From NCBI RefSeq assembly GCF_003667565.1, contig NZ_RCUX01000012.1:1-64000 (forward strand): a DNA stretch of 64,000 nucleotides, read 5' to 3'. Origin of the DNA: Mycetocola tolaasinivorans (GTDB taxonomy: Bacteria > Actinomycetota > Actinomycetes > Actinomycetales > Microbacteriaceae). Of the stretch, positions 56,498-64,000 are shown piece by piece. A model generated the notes under the pieces. The model did no database searches. It was not told the origin of the DNA and saw nothing but the letters and a program-made list of their open reading frames with translations. Position numbers and translations under genes: made by a program. How positions within the stretch are numbered: position 1 is the stretch's first letter; every line of letters begins with the position of its first letter.

Positions 56498-57763
56498 GTG
56501 AGCCTAATCGTTCAGAAATACGGTGGATCGTCGGTTGCCGACGCCGAGAGCATTAAGCGCGTTGCCAAGCGAATTATCGCCACCCGCAAGGCCGGGAACG
56601 ACGTGGTTGTGGCCGTTTCGGCCATGGGGGACTCGACCGATGAGCTGATGGACCTCGCCCACGAGGTATCGCCCATCCCCGATCAGCGCGAGCTCGACAT
56701 GCTGCTCTCGAGCGGCGAGCGTATCTCCGTGGCACTGCTCGCCATGGCGATCAAGTCGATGGGCTATGACGCCCGCTCGTTCTCCGGCCCGCAGGCCGGA
56801 ATGCGCACCGACACCCACCACGGTTCCGCCCGCATCGTCGAGGTAGACCCGGTTCGTCTGCGCTCCGCACTGGATGAGGGCGCGATCGTCATCGTCGCCG
56901 GTTTCCAGGGCCTCTCGCTCGACACCGCCGACATCACGACCCTGGGTCGTGGCGGATCGGACACCACCGCGGTGGCCCTCGCCGCCGCCCTCAAGGCCGA
57001 TGTGTGCGAGATCTACACCGACGTCGACGGCGTCTTCACCTCGGACCCCCGCGTGGTTCCGCTGGCGCGTAAAATCGACAGGATCACCGCCGAGGAGATG
57101 CTGGAGCTTGCCGCCAACGGCGCAAAGGTGCTCTACATTCGCGCCGTTGAGTTCGCCCGTCGCCACGGCGTCACCCTGCATGTTCGTTCATCATTCAGCA
57201 ACAACGAGGGAACCCTCGTTTATAACCCGAAGGAGGGTGACGAGATGGAACAGCCCATCGTCACCGGTGTCGCCACCGACCTGAGCGAGGCCAAGATCAC
57301 CGTTGTCGGCGTCCCCGACGTTCCCGGCAAGGCCGCTCAGATCTTCAGCCTGATCGCCAAGACCGAGGCCAATGTGGACATGATCGTCCAGAACGTCTCC
57401 GCCGCATCCACCGGCCTGACCGACATCTCGTTCACCCTGCCGAAGTCCGAGGCTCAGCTGGTCCTGACCGCGCTGCGCGCCGACCAGGAGGCCATCGGCT
57501 TCGTCTCGGTTCAGCACGACGACCAGATCGGCAAGCTCGCCCTGGTGGGTGCCGGAATGAAGGCAAACACCGGTGTTTCGGCGAAGCTCTTCCAGTCGCT
57601 GTCGGATGCCGGCATCAACATCGAGATGATCTCCACCAGCGAGATCCGCATCTCGGTTGTGACCCGCGCCGACTCGGTCAATGAGGCCGCCCGCGTTGTC
57701 CACTCGGTCTTTGGCCTGGACAACGACATTGAGGCCACCGTGTACGCCGGTACCGGCCGCTAG
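56498..57763 (+). CDS. lysC: Aspartokinase, alpha subunit
   Basis: A 421-residue aspartokinase, the same length as the Corynebacterium glutamicum enzyme. It phosphorylates aspartate at the entry to lysine, threonine and methionine synthesis. The kinase domain begins with [15 protein letters not shown] and includes [16 protein letters not shown]; two ACT domains (about 265-421, [20 protein letters not shown] and [20 protein letters not shown]) mediate feedback by lysine and threonine. GTG start behind AGGAG. An internal start makes a separate beta subunit. asd follows 29 bp later. Confidence 0.95.
   Translation: MSLIVQKYGGSSVADAESIKRVAKRIIATRKAGNDVVVAVSAMGDSTDELMDLAHEVSPIPDQRELDMLLSSGERISVALLAMAIKSMGYDARSFSGPQAGMRTDTHHGSARIVEVDPVRLRSALDEGAIVIVAGFQGLSLDTADITTLGRGGSDTTAVALAAALKADVCEIYTDVDGVFTSDPRVVPLARKIDRITAEEMLELAANGAKVLYIRAVEFARRHGVTLHVRSSFSNNEGTLVYNPKEGDEMEQPIVTGVATDLSEAKITVVGVPDVPGKAAQIFSLIAKTEANVDMIVQNVSAASTGLTDISFTLPKSEAQLVLTALRADQEAIGFVSVQHDDQIGKLALVGAGMKANTGVSAKLFQSLSDAGINIEMISTSEIRISVVTRADSVNEAARVVHSVFGLDNDIEATVYAGTGR
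57245..57763 (+). CDS. lysC: Aspartokinase beta subunit (internal start in lysC)
   Basis: In frame within lysC, a GGAGG at 57232-57236 stands eight bases before ATG 57245, giving a 172-residue product ([20 protein letters not shown]...) that consists of the two ACT regulatory domains. C. glutamicum and Bacillus aspartokinases are alpha2-beta2 enzymes whose beta subunit comes from exactly such an internal start, with 172 residues in C. glutamicum. Confidence 0.8.
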   Translation: MEQPIVTGVATDLSEAKITVVGVPDVPGKAAQIFSLIAKTEANVDMIVQNVSAASTGLTDISFTLPKSEAQLVLTALRADQEAIGFVSVQHDDQIGKLALVGAGMKANTGVSAKLFQSLSDAGINIEMISTSEIRISVVTRADSVNEAARVVHSVFGLDNDIEATVYAGTGR

Positions 57764-57768
57764 ACTGA

Positions 57769-58848
<1,080 letters not shown>

Positions 58849-58862
58849 CCCTGAGTTTTTGC

Positions 58863-58893
58863 GGCCGGCGGCGGGTGAATCCCGCCGCCGGCC
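58863..58893 (+). terminator. hairpin after asd
   Basis: GGCCGGCGGCGGG (58863-58875) pairs perfectly with CCCGCCGCCGGCC (58881-58893) around TGAAT. The short GTTGTATT tail gives weak termination and also contains the next promoter's -10. Confidence 0.75.
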
Positions 58894-58897
58894 GTTG

Positions 58898-58903
58898 TAT
58901 TCT
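58898..58903 (+). promoter_or_regulatory. -10 hexamer (TATTCT) for leaderless histidine kinase gene
   Basis: TATTCT begins five bases after the asd hairpin and ends six bases before ATG 58910. Confidence 0.45.
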
Positions 58904-58909
58904 CGGAGG

Positions 58910-60673
58910 ATGCCCTCAGCGACTTCCCCCGACCCTGCGGACCGCGCCTCAACCGCGGACGCGCACCCCGGTCGACGCATACCGCGCACCACCCCGACCG
59001 AGGCGATCACGCTGCCGACGGCCGGTGTTGCCTCGTTCGGGGAGCCCGAACGTACGGGCCCGCTGACGGCCAGTAGCCGCGAACGCGAGGTGTTCCTCAG
59101 TCAGCTCCTGCTGGCGGCGGTGGTGCTGATCATCGTGACCAGCACGCTGCTGCTCGACCCGGCCGTGCTGCGCTCGCCCCTGATTCTCGCCGGGGTTGGC
59201 CTGGTCTTCCTCGCGACCATGGTCGCCGCGATCGGCCGCTGGTCAAACTGGCCGCGCTGGGTGATCATGGTGCTTCCCATCGTGGATATCGCGGCCATCG
59301 TGATGATTCGCAACGGGGATGCGGCGCTGGGTGCGGGGCTGCTCCTGGTTTTCCCGGTCACCTGGCTCGCGGGGTTCTTCGGTCGCACCGGCGCGATTAT
59401 TGGCCCGGCTTTTGCCTCGGCGCTGCTCTGGATTTTTTCCCCGGGGGACAGCGGCCCCATCGGGCTGCACGATCTGCCGCGGCTCCTGCTGCTGCCGATC
59501 ACCCTGGTCTTCATCTCGACCGCGACCTATCAGACCGCCCGGCGCGGTGCCGCTCAGCGCGCGCTGCTGACCCGGCAGTCGGCACTGATGACCCGCTCCT
59601 ATGACGAGTCGCGCGAGCAGGAGGGCGTGCTGGATACCGTGCTGAACGCGGTGCCCTTCGCGGTGGTGGCCTATGACGCCACGGGTGCTCGTACGCACCG
59701 CAACGAGGCCTTCCGGGTGCTCAAACTCCGGTATGGATCGTACATCACCGCCCATGCCGAGGGCCGGCTCTTCGGGGCCGATCGGCGGACCGAGCTGCGT
59801 GCGGATCAGCTGCCCCTCCACCGGCTCACGCGTGGCGAGGAGTTTGAAAACGAGGTGTTCTGGCTGACCTCGCCGCTCGCCCCGAGCATCGGGCTCGCGG
59901 TGACCGGCCGACAGCTGCCGGGCGGCGGATCAGTACTCGTGCAGCGCGACATTACCTCCGAGATGCAGGCCTTGCGCTCCCGCGACGACCTGATCGCCTC
60001 GGTTTCCCATGAGCTGCGCACCCCGCTCACCTCGGTGATCGGCTACCTCGATCTGGTGCTGGATGGCCCCGAGCTTGAGCCGGCCGTGCGCCGCCAGATT
60101 GAGATCGTGCTGGGGAACTCCGAGCGCATGCTCGCGATCGTTTCCGACCTGCTGCAGGCGGCTCGTGACTCGGATCAGGCGTTTGTGCTGACCCGCAACG
60201 ACTGCGATCTGCGCCAGATCGTGGCCGATGCCCTGGCCGCCGCGGAGCCGGCCGCGGCCGACCGCCACGTGAGCCTGAGCATCAGCGCCCCCGATACCGT
60301 GCCGCTCGTGGCCGATGGCTTCCGACTGCGCCAGGTGGTGGACAACCTCGTGAGTAACGCGGTCAAGTACAACCGCGATGGTGGCACCCTGACCGCCCGC
60401 ATCGACAGCGATGAGGCGGGGGTACGGCTGAGCATTGCCGACACCGGCCTCGGAATGTCCGATCAGGATCGGGCCCGCGCGTTCCAGCGCTTCTATCGCT
60501 CCGATGACATGCGCCGCTCGACGATTCACGGCACGGGACTCGGCCTCCCGATCTGCCGCGACATCATCGATCAGCACGGCGGCTCGATCGAGGTCGCGAG
60601 CGAGCTCGGCGTCGGCACCATCGTCACCGTCACCCTTCCCCACTCCGATGAACGGATTTCGAATGACCTTTGA
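58910..60673 (+). CDS. Sensor histidine kinase
   Basis: A 587-residue membrane sensor kinase. A ~60-residue polar N-terminus precedes about six hydrophobic segments (residues ~65-215), then a PAS-like domain (VLNAVPFAVVAYDATGARTH), the phosphoacceptor box SVSHELRTPLTSVIGYL with His367, and a complete ATPase domain (DNLVSNAVKYN, DTGLGMSDQD, GTGLGLPICR). ATG 58910 is chosen; the frame upstream is the asd terminator. No response regulator is adjacent, so its partner lies elsewhere. The next gene overlaps its end by 11 bp. Confidence 0.88.
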   Translation: MPSATSPDPADRASTADAHPGRRIPRTTPTEAITLPTAGVASFGEPERTGPLTASSREREVFLSQLLLAAVVLIIVTSTLLLDPAVLRSPLILAGVGLVFLATMVAAIGRWSNWPRWVIMVLPIVDIAAIVMIRNGDAALGAGLLLVFPVTWLAGFFGRTGAIIGPAFASALLWIFSPGDSGPIGLHDLPRLLLLPITLVFISTATYQTARRGAAQRALLTRQSALMTRSYDESREQEGVLDTVLNAVPFAVVAYDATGARTHRNEAFRVLKLRYGSYITAHAEGRLFGADRRTELRADQLPLHRLTRGEEFENEVFWLTSPLAPSIGLAVTGRQLPGGGSVLVQRDITSEMQALRSRDDLIASVSHELRTPLTSVIGYLDLVLDGPELEPAVRRQIEIVLGNSERMLAIVSDLLQAARDSDQAFVLTRNDCDLRQIVADALAAAEPAAADRHVSLSISAPDTVPLVADGFRLRQVVDNLVSNAVKYNRDGGTLTARIDSDEAGVRLSIADTGLGMSDQDRARAFQRFYRSDDMRRSTIHGTGLGLPICRDIIDQHGGSIEVASELGVGTIVTVTLPHSDERISNDL

Positions 60674-61874
60674 CCCGAACACCCTGCAACTCGTGAACGG
60701 GCTGGTTTCCATCGTGTGTGCGGTGCCCTTCGTGCTGCACACCGTGTTCCGCGGGCACGACCGTGCGGGCCTCTACTGGTCCCTGGGATTCATGGCGGGC
60801 CTCGTCAGCGCCGGCTGCTACGCGCTCTCGGCGATGCTGAATGACGGCTGGGTGATCCTGTCCGCCGCAAACGGTGCCTACGCGTTCACGATCGGGGCGG
60901 TGTGGAGCGGCACGCGCCTGTTCAATGGCCGTAAATCGCTGATCCAGGTGCCCCTCGCGGTCGCGCTCATCTGCGCGGCCATCGTGCCGCTGCGCTGGAG
61001 CGTAGACCACACCTGGGCCGGGGCCGCGGCCTACCTGCTCGCGGTGGCTCTGTTTGCCTCGCTGATCGGGTGGGAGGCGCTTCGGATGCCGATGCGGCAG
61101 AACATCTATGGCCGGGTGTTCGGTGCGGCCATGATCCTCGGTGCCGCCTACCACGTGCTGCGCACGGTGGCCCTGGTGACGCTCGGTGCCGAGGGGATCG
61201 CCCAGCACCCGGTGTGGGGCAGCGCGAGCGCCACCACAGTGGTGATGGTGCTGCTCGTGGTCAGCTCGATCTGCCTGACCGCCGTCCGGGCCGAACGCGA
61301 TACCCGGCACCAGCTCGCCCCCACCCCGGGTGGCGGCGCGGTCAACTTCTCGCTCGATGTGCTCTCGAAGGCCGCGTTTATCGTCGGGGCGAAGGATCGC
61401 CTGGCGCGCGCCCAGCAGCACGGGGTCCGGATCGCCCTGCTGCAGCCGCGCATCGATGGCCTCTCGGACTTCAAGGTGGCCTATGGCTCGAGTGCCGGGC
61501 AGTCGGCGATCGTGAGGTTTGTGACGGTTCTGCGCGCGAGTGTGCCGCCCACCGCGATCATCGGTCACCTGGGCGATGGCCACTTCGCGGTGCTCGCCAT
61601 GATGGACGAGGTGACCTCGGGACGCGATGTCGCCCGCGGAATCCTCACCACCCTTGCCGAAACCCCACTGGCGCCCGAGCGCGGGCTGCGGATGAGCGCG
61701 AGTGTGGGTGTGGCGGAACAGGCCGACATCGACGTGGACTGGGACACCCTGTGGGCCGCGGCGAGCGAGCGGCTCGCTGCCGCACGCGCGGACGCGGGAA
61801 ACGTGATCGCCGAGGTGCGGGTGTCTCGGGACGGTTCGCGGGTCGATGCATTGGGGCATAAGCTAGCCTCATGA
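60663..61874 (+). CDS. membrane protein with degenerate GGDEF-like domain
   Basis: A 403-residue protein with about seven hydrophobic helices (residues 10-215) and a C-terminal domain whose layout follows diguanylate cyclases: FVTVLRASVPPTAIIGHLGD leads into GDGHF at 304-308 where GGDEF is expected, followed by the RMSASVGVAEQADID strand. The missing catalytic Glu argues against c-di-GMP synthesis; a sensory or scaffold role with the overlapping histidine kinase is possible. ATG 60648 is an alternative start. The gene ends overlapping mqo (ATGA). Confidence 0.65.
   Translation: MTFDPNTLQLVNGLVSIVCAVPFVLHTVFRGHDRAGLYWSLGFMAGLVSAGCYALSAMLNDGWVILSAANGAYAFTIGAVWSGTRLFNGRKSLIQVPLAVALICAAIVPLRWSVDHTWAGAAAYLLAVALFASLIGWEALRMPMRQNIYGRVFGAAMILGAAYHVLRTVALVTLGAEGIAQHPVWGSASATTVVMVLLVVSSICLTAVRAERDTRHQLAPTPGGGAVNFSLDVLSKAAFIVGAKDRLARAQQHGVRIALLQPRIDGLSDFKVAYGSSAGQSAIVRFVTVLRASVPPTAIIGHLGDGHFAVLAMMDEVTSGRDVARGILTTLAETPLAPERGLRMSASVGVAEQADIDVDWDTLWAAASERLAAARADAGNVIAEVRVSRDGSRVDALGHKLAS
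61859..61864 (+). promoter_or_regulatory. -10 hexamer (TAAGCT) for mqo inside the upstream gene
   Basis: TAAGCT ends six bases before ATG 61871, so mqo can be transcribed independently as a leaderless mRNA despite the ATGA overlap with the preceding gene. Confidence 0.45.
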
Positions 61875-63349
61875 CGACTTCACAGCCGGTCGACGTAGCC
61901 CTTATCGGCGGCGGTATCATGAGCGCAACGTTGGCCACCCTCATCTCCCGGTTACAGCCGGATTGGTCAATCGAAATTTACGAGCGTTTGGGCGATGTTG
62001 CCCAGGAGAGTTCCAACCCCTGGAACAACGCGGGTACGGGTCACGCGGCAATGTGTGAGCTGAACTACATGCCCGAGGCGCCCGATGGTACCGTCAACCC
62101 GGCCAAGGCGCTGCAGATCAACGAGCAGTTCCAGGTTTCGCGGCAGTTCTGGGCGCACCTCGTGCGCGAGGGCGTGCTGCACGACCCCAACACGTTCATC
62201 AACTCCGCACCGCACATGACGTTTGTAAACGGTGACAAGAACGTTGAGTACCTGCGTAAGCGCTTTGAGGCGCTGCGGAACGAACCGCTGTTCGACACCA
62301 TGGAGTACTCCACCGACACCCGCGTGATCAACCAGTGGGCGCCGCTGCTGATGACCAAGCGTGTGGCGGGAGACAGCTACGCGGCCACCCGGATGAGCGC
62401 CGGCACCGACGTCGACTTCGGTGCCCTGACCCACGAGCTGATGGACGCGGCCGTGGCCTCGGGTGCGAAGCTGCGTCTGAACCACGAGGTGCGCGGGCTG
62501 AAGAAGCTCGCCGATGGCACCTGGCGCATCCGTTCGCGTGATCTGGTGGGGCGCACCCCGCGCGAGATCAACGCAAAGTTTGTCTTTGTGGGTGCCGGAG
62601 GCTGGGCGCTCAAGCTCCTGCAGAAGTCCCGGATCCCCGAGATCAAGGGCTACGGCGTCTTCCCCATTTCCGGTGCCTTCCTGCGCACGGACAACCCCGA
62701 GATCGTCGCCCAGCACTCCGCCAAGGTATACAGCCAGGCCGCGGTCGGTGCCCCGCCGATGTCGGTTCCGCACCTGGATGCTCGCGTGGTTGACGGCCAG
62801 TCGAGCCTGCTGTTTGGCCCGTATGCGGGTTTCAGCCCGAAGTTCCTGAAAAACGGAAACCTGCTTGACCTGGTCACCCAGCTGCGTCCGGGCAACATCA
62901 TCCCGATGCTCGCGGTGGCGAAGGATAACCCGTCGCTGATCTCGTATCTGCTCAAGGAACTGACCGCCTCACGGGCTAAGAAGCTCGCCGCCCTGCGCGA
63001 GTTTATGCCCACCGCGAAGGCCGAGGACTGGCGTCTCATCGTCGCCGGTCAGCGCGCCCAGGTCATCAAGAAAGACCCCAAGAAGGGCGGCGTGCTGCAG
63101 TTCGGAACCGAGCTGATCGCCGCGGGCGACGGATCGATCGCGGGCCTGCTGGGTGCCTCCCCGGGTGCCTCCACCGCGGTACCGATCATGGTGGATCTGC
63201 TCAAGCGCTGCTTCCCGAACGAGTATTCGGGCTGGGAGCGCGAGCTCACCCGGATGATTCCGACGCTCGGCACGAACCTCAACGACGATCCCGATCGTGC
63301 CCGCGCGGTGCTGGCCGAGACCGCCGAGGTCCTCCAGATCCAGCTCTAA
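61871..63349 (+). CDS. mqo: Malate:quinone oxidoreductase
   Basis: A 492-residue FAD enzyme that oxidises malate to oxaloacetate and passes electrons to the quinone pool at the membrane. The FAD fold is DVALIGGGIMSATLATLI, followed by the family's SSNPWNNAGTGHAAMCELNY, KGYGVFPISGAFLR, and LLGASPGASTAVPIMVDLLK near the C-terminus. Length is normal. Common in actinobacteria, where it works beside or instead of NAD-malate dehydrogenase. A hairpin follows. Confidence 0.96.
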   Translation: MTTSQPVDVALIGGGIMSATLATLISRLQPDWSIEIYERLGDVAQESSNPWNNAGTGHAAMCELNYMPEAPDGTVNPAKALQINEQFQVSRQFWAHLVREGVLHDPNTFINSAPHMTFVNGDKNVEYLRKRFEALRNEPLFDTMEYSTDTRVINQWAPLLMTKRVAGDSYAATRMSAGTDVDFGALTHELMDAAVASGAKLRLNHEVRGLKKLADGTWRIRSRDLVGRTPREINAKFVFVGAGGWALKLLQKSRIPEIKGYGVFPISGAFLRTDNPEIVAQHSAKVYSQAAVGAPPMSVPHLDARVVDGQSSLLFGPYAGFSPKFLKNGNLLDLVTQLRPGNIIPMLAVAKDNPSLISYLLKELTASRAKKLAALREFMPTAKAEDWRLIVAGQRAQVIKKDPKKGGVLQFGTELIAAGDGSIAGLLGASPGASTAVPIMVDLLKRCFPNEYSGWERELTRMIPTLGTNLNDDPDRARAVLAETAEVLQIQL

Positions 63350-63360
63350 CGCGAGGAGTT

Positions 63361-63397
63361 CCCTCCCGCGGCGCGCGAAATGTGCACCGCGGGAGGG
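63361..63397 (+). terminator. hairpin after mqo
   Basis: CCCTCCCGCGG (63361-63371) pairs perfectly with CCGCGGGAGGG (63387-63397). No T-run. Confidence 0.65.
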
Positions 63398-63403
63398 GCT
63401 CGC

Positions 63404-63409
63404 TAGACT
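63404..63409 (+). promoter_or_regulatory. -10 hexamer (TAGACT) for leaderless tdk
   Basis: TAGACT ends six bases before ATG 63416, the same hexamer and spacing as before dnaX and the FAD oxidoreductase. Confidence 0.5.
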
Positions 63410-63415
63410 GGCGCA

Positions 63416-64000
63416 ATGGCGAAACTGTATTTCCGCTACGGCGCGATGAACTCGGGTAAGAGCACCGCGCTGTTGCAGGCCGCGTTCAACTACGAGGAGC
63501 GCGGGCATCGTGTGCTGCTGGCTAAGCCCGGCATCGATACCAAGGCCGATGGGGCCATCAGTAGCCGGCTGGGTGTGAGCCGCGAGGCCGACTTCCTGAT
63601 CGGTGCCGGCACGAGCGTGCGCGAGCTGTTTGCCGCCTGCCGTGGCACCGCCCCCGTGCACGCCCTGCTCGTGGATGAGGCGCAGTTCCTCGATTCCGCC
63701 CAGGTTGATGCCCTCCTGGAGATCGCCCTGCTCGAGGACGTTCCGGTGCTCGCCTACGGTATTCGCACCGACTTCCGCACGGTCGCGTTCCCCGGTTCGC
63801 GTCGCCTGCTGGAGATCTCCCACAGCATCGAGGAGCTCAAGACCATCTGCCGGTGTGGACGCAAGGCGCTCTTCAACGCGCGCATCGAAAACGGCCGGTT
63901 TGTGTTCTCGGGTGAGCAGGTCGTGATCGACGGCACCGAGGCCGGATACGAGTCGCTCTGCGGCAACTGCTACCTCACCGAATCGGGCGGATCCATGCCG
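63416..64000 (+). CDS. tdk: Thymidine kinase, partial (C-terminus beyond window)
   Basis: 195 residues are readable before the window ends, close to full length. The P-loop GAMNSGKSTALLQ is at about 9-21, LLVDEAQFLDSAQVDALLEI is the Walker B region, VLAYGIRTDFRTVAFPGSRR the thymidine-binding lasso approach, and CRCG with a second pair GNCY forms the zinc site of type II thymidine kinases. The enzyme salvages thymidine to dTMP. Confidence 0.93.
   Translation, partial: MAKLYFRYGAMNSGKSTALLQAAFNYEERGHRVLLAKPGIDTKADGAISSRLGVSREADFLIGAGTSVRELFAACRGTAPVHALLVDEAQFLDSAQVDALLEIALLEDVPVLAYGIRTDFRTVAFPGSRRLLEISHSIEELKTICRCGRKALFNARIENGRFVFSGEQVVIDGTEAGYESLCGNCYLTESGGSMP

Overview
This 64 kb window is high-GC, densely coding DNA from an actinobacterium. 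The fused long-form Pta followed by AckA, an aspartokinase with an in-frame beta-subunit start, the many genes that appear leaderless, sortase-type surface proteins and a DtxR/IdeR box fit the Microbacteriaceae or a close relative. I cannot name a genus. It looks like ordinary chromosome: there is no insertion sequence, prophage, CRISPR array or replication origin.

Layout. 1-170 is the end of rplL. 317-2106 is a marR-MFS efflux pair. 2301-5829 is a sugar ABC importer without its ATPase. 5920-7856 is a half-size ABC exporter behind a 24-codon leader ORF. 7970-10725 holds cystathionine beta-synthase and metB, followed by a peptide-type ABC importer with a flavin monooxygenase (10912-17717), together suggesting organosulfur use. 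18100-23538 is a pentose module: polyol/sugar MFS, xylB, xylA and a divergent ROK regulator. 23688-29032 carries a Bcr/CflA pump, a PAP2 phosphatase, a nucleoside hydrolase and a HerA-like ATPase. 29285-33012 is a four-gene siderophore importer under a clear iron box. 33043-37956 has a small membrane protein, a methyltransferase and a 1063-residue surface protein with five DUF11-like repeats. 38063-41219 (minus strand) has a LuxR regulator, a DUF1801 protein and a two-gene toxin-antitoxin-like module, next to tRNA-Ser. 41761-45280 is SRP RNA, pta and ackA.

45355-50933 is the most unusual locus: a 1134-residue LPXTG-anchored protein with huge alanine-rich repeats, then a DUF5819-like protein and an HTTM (gamma-carboxylase-like) membrane protein on the same strand. 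51319-64000 returns to core genes: an FAD oxidoreductase, dnaX, recR, lysC, asd, a histidine kinase, a membrane protein with a degenerate GGDEF domain, mqo and the start of tdk.

A recurring signal is a TANNNT hexamer ending exactly six bases before the start codon of at least eleven ORFs, which points to leaderless transcription. Several operons are translationally coupled by ATGA or GTGA overlaps (marR-MFS, both peptide permeases, the siderophore genes, the toxin-antitoxin-like pair, DUF5819-HTTM).
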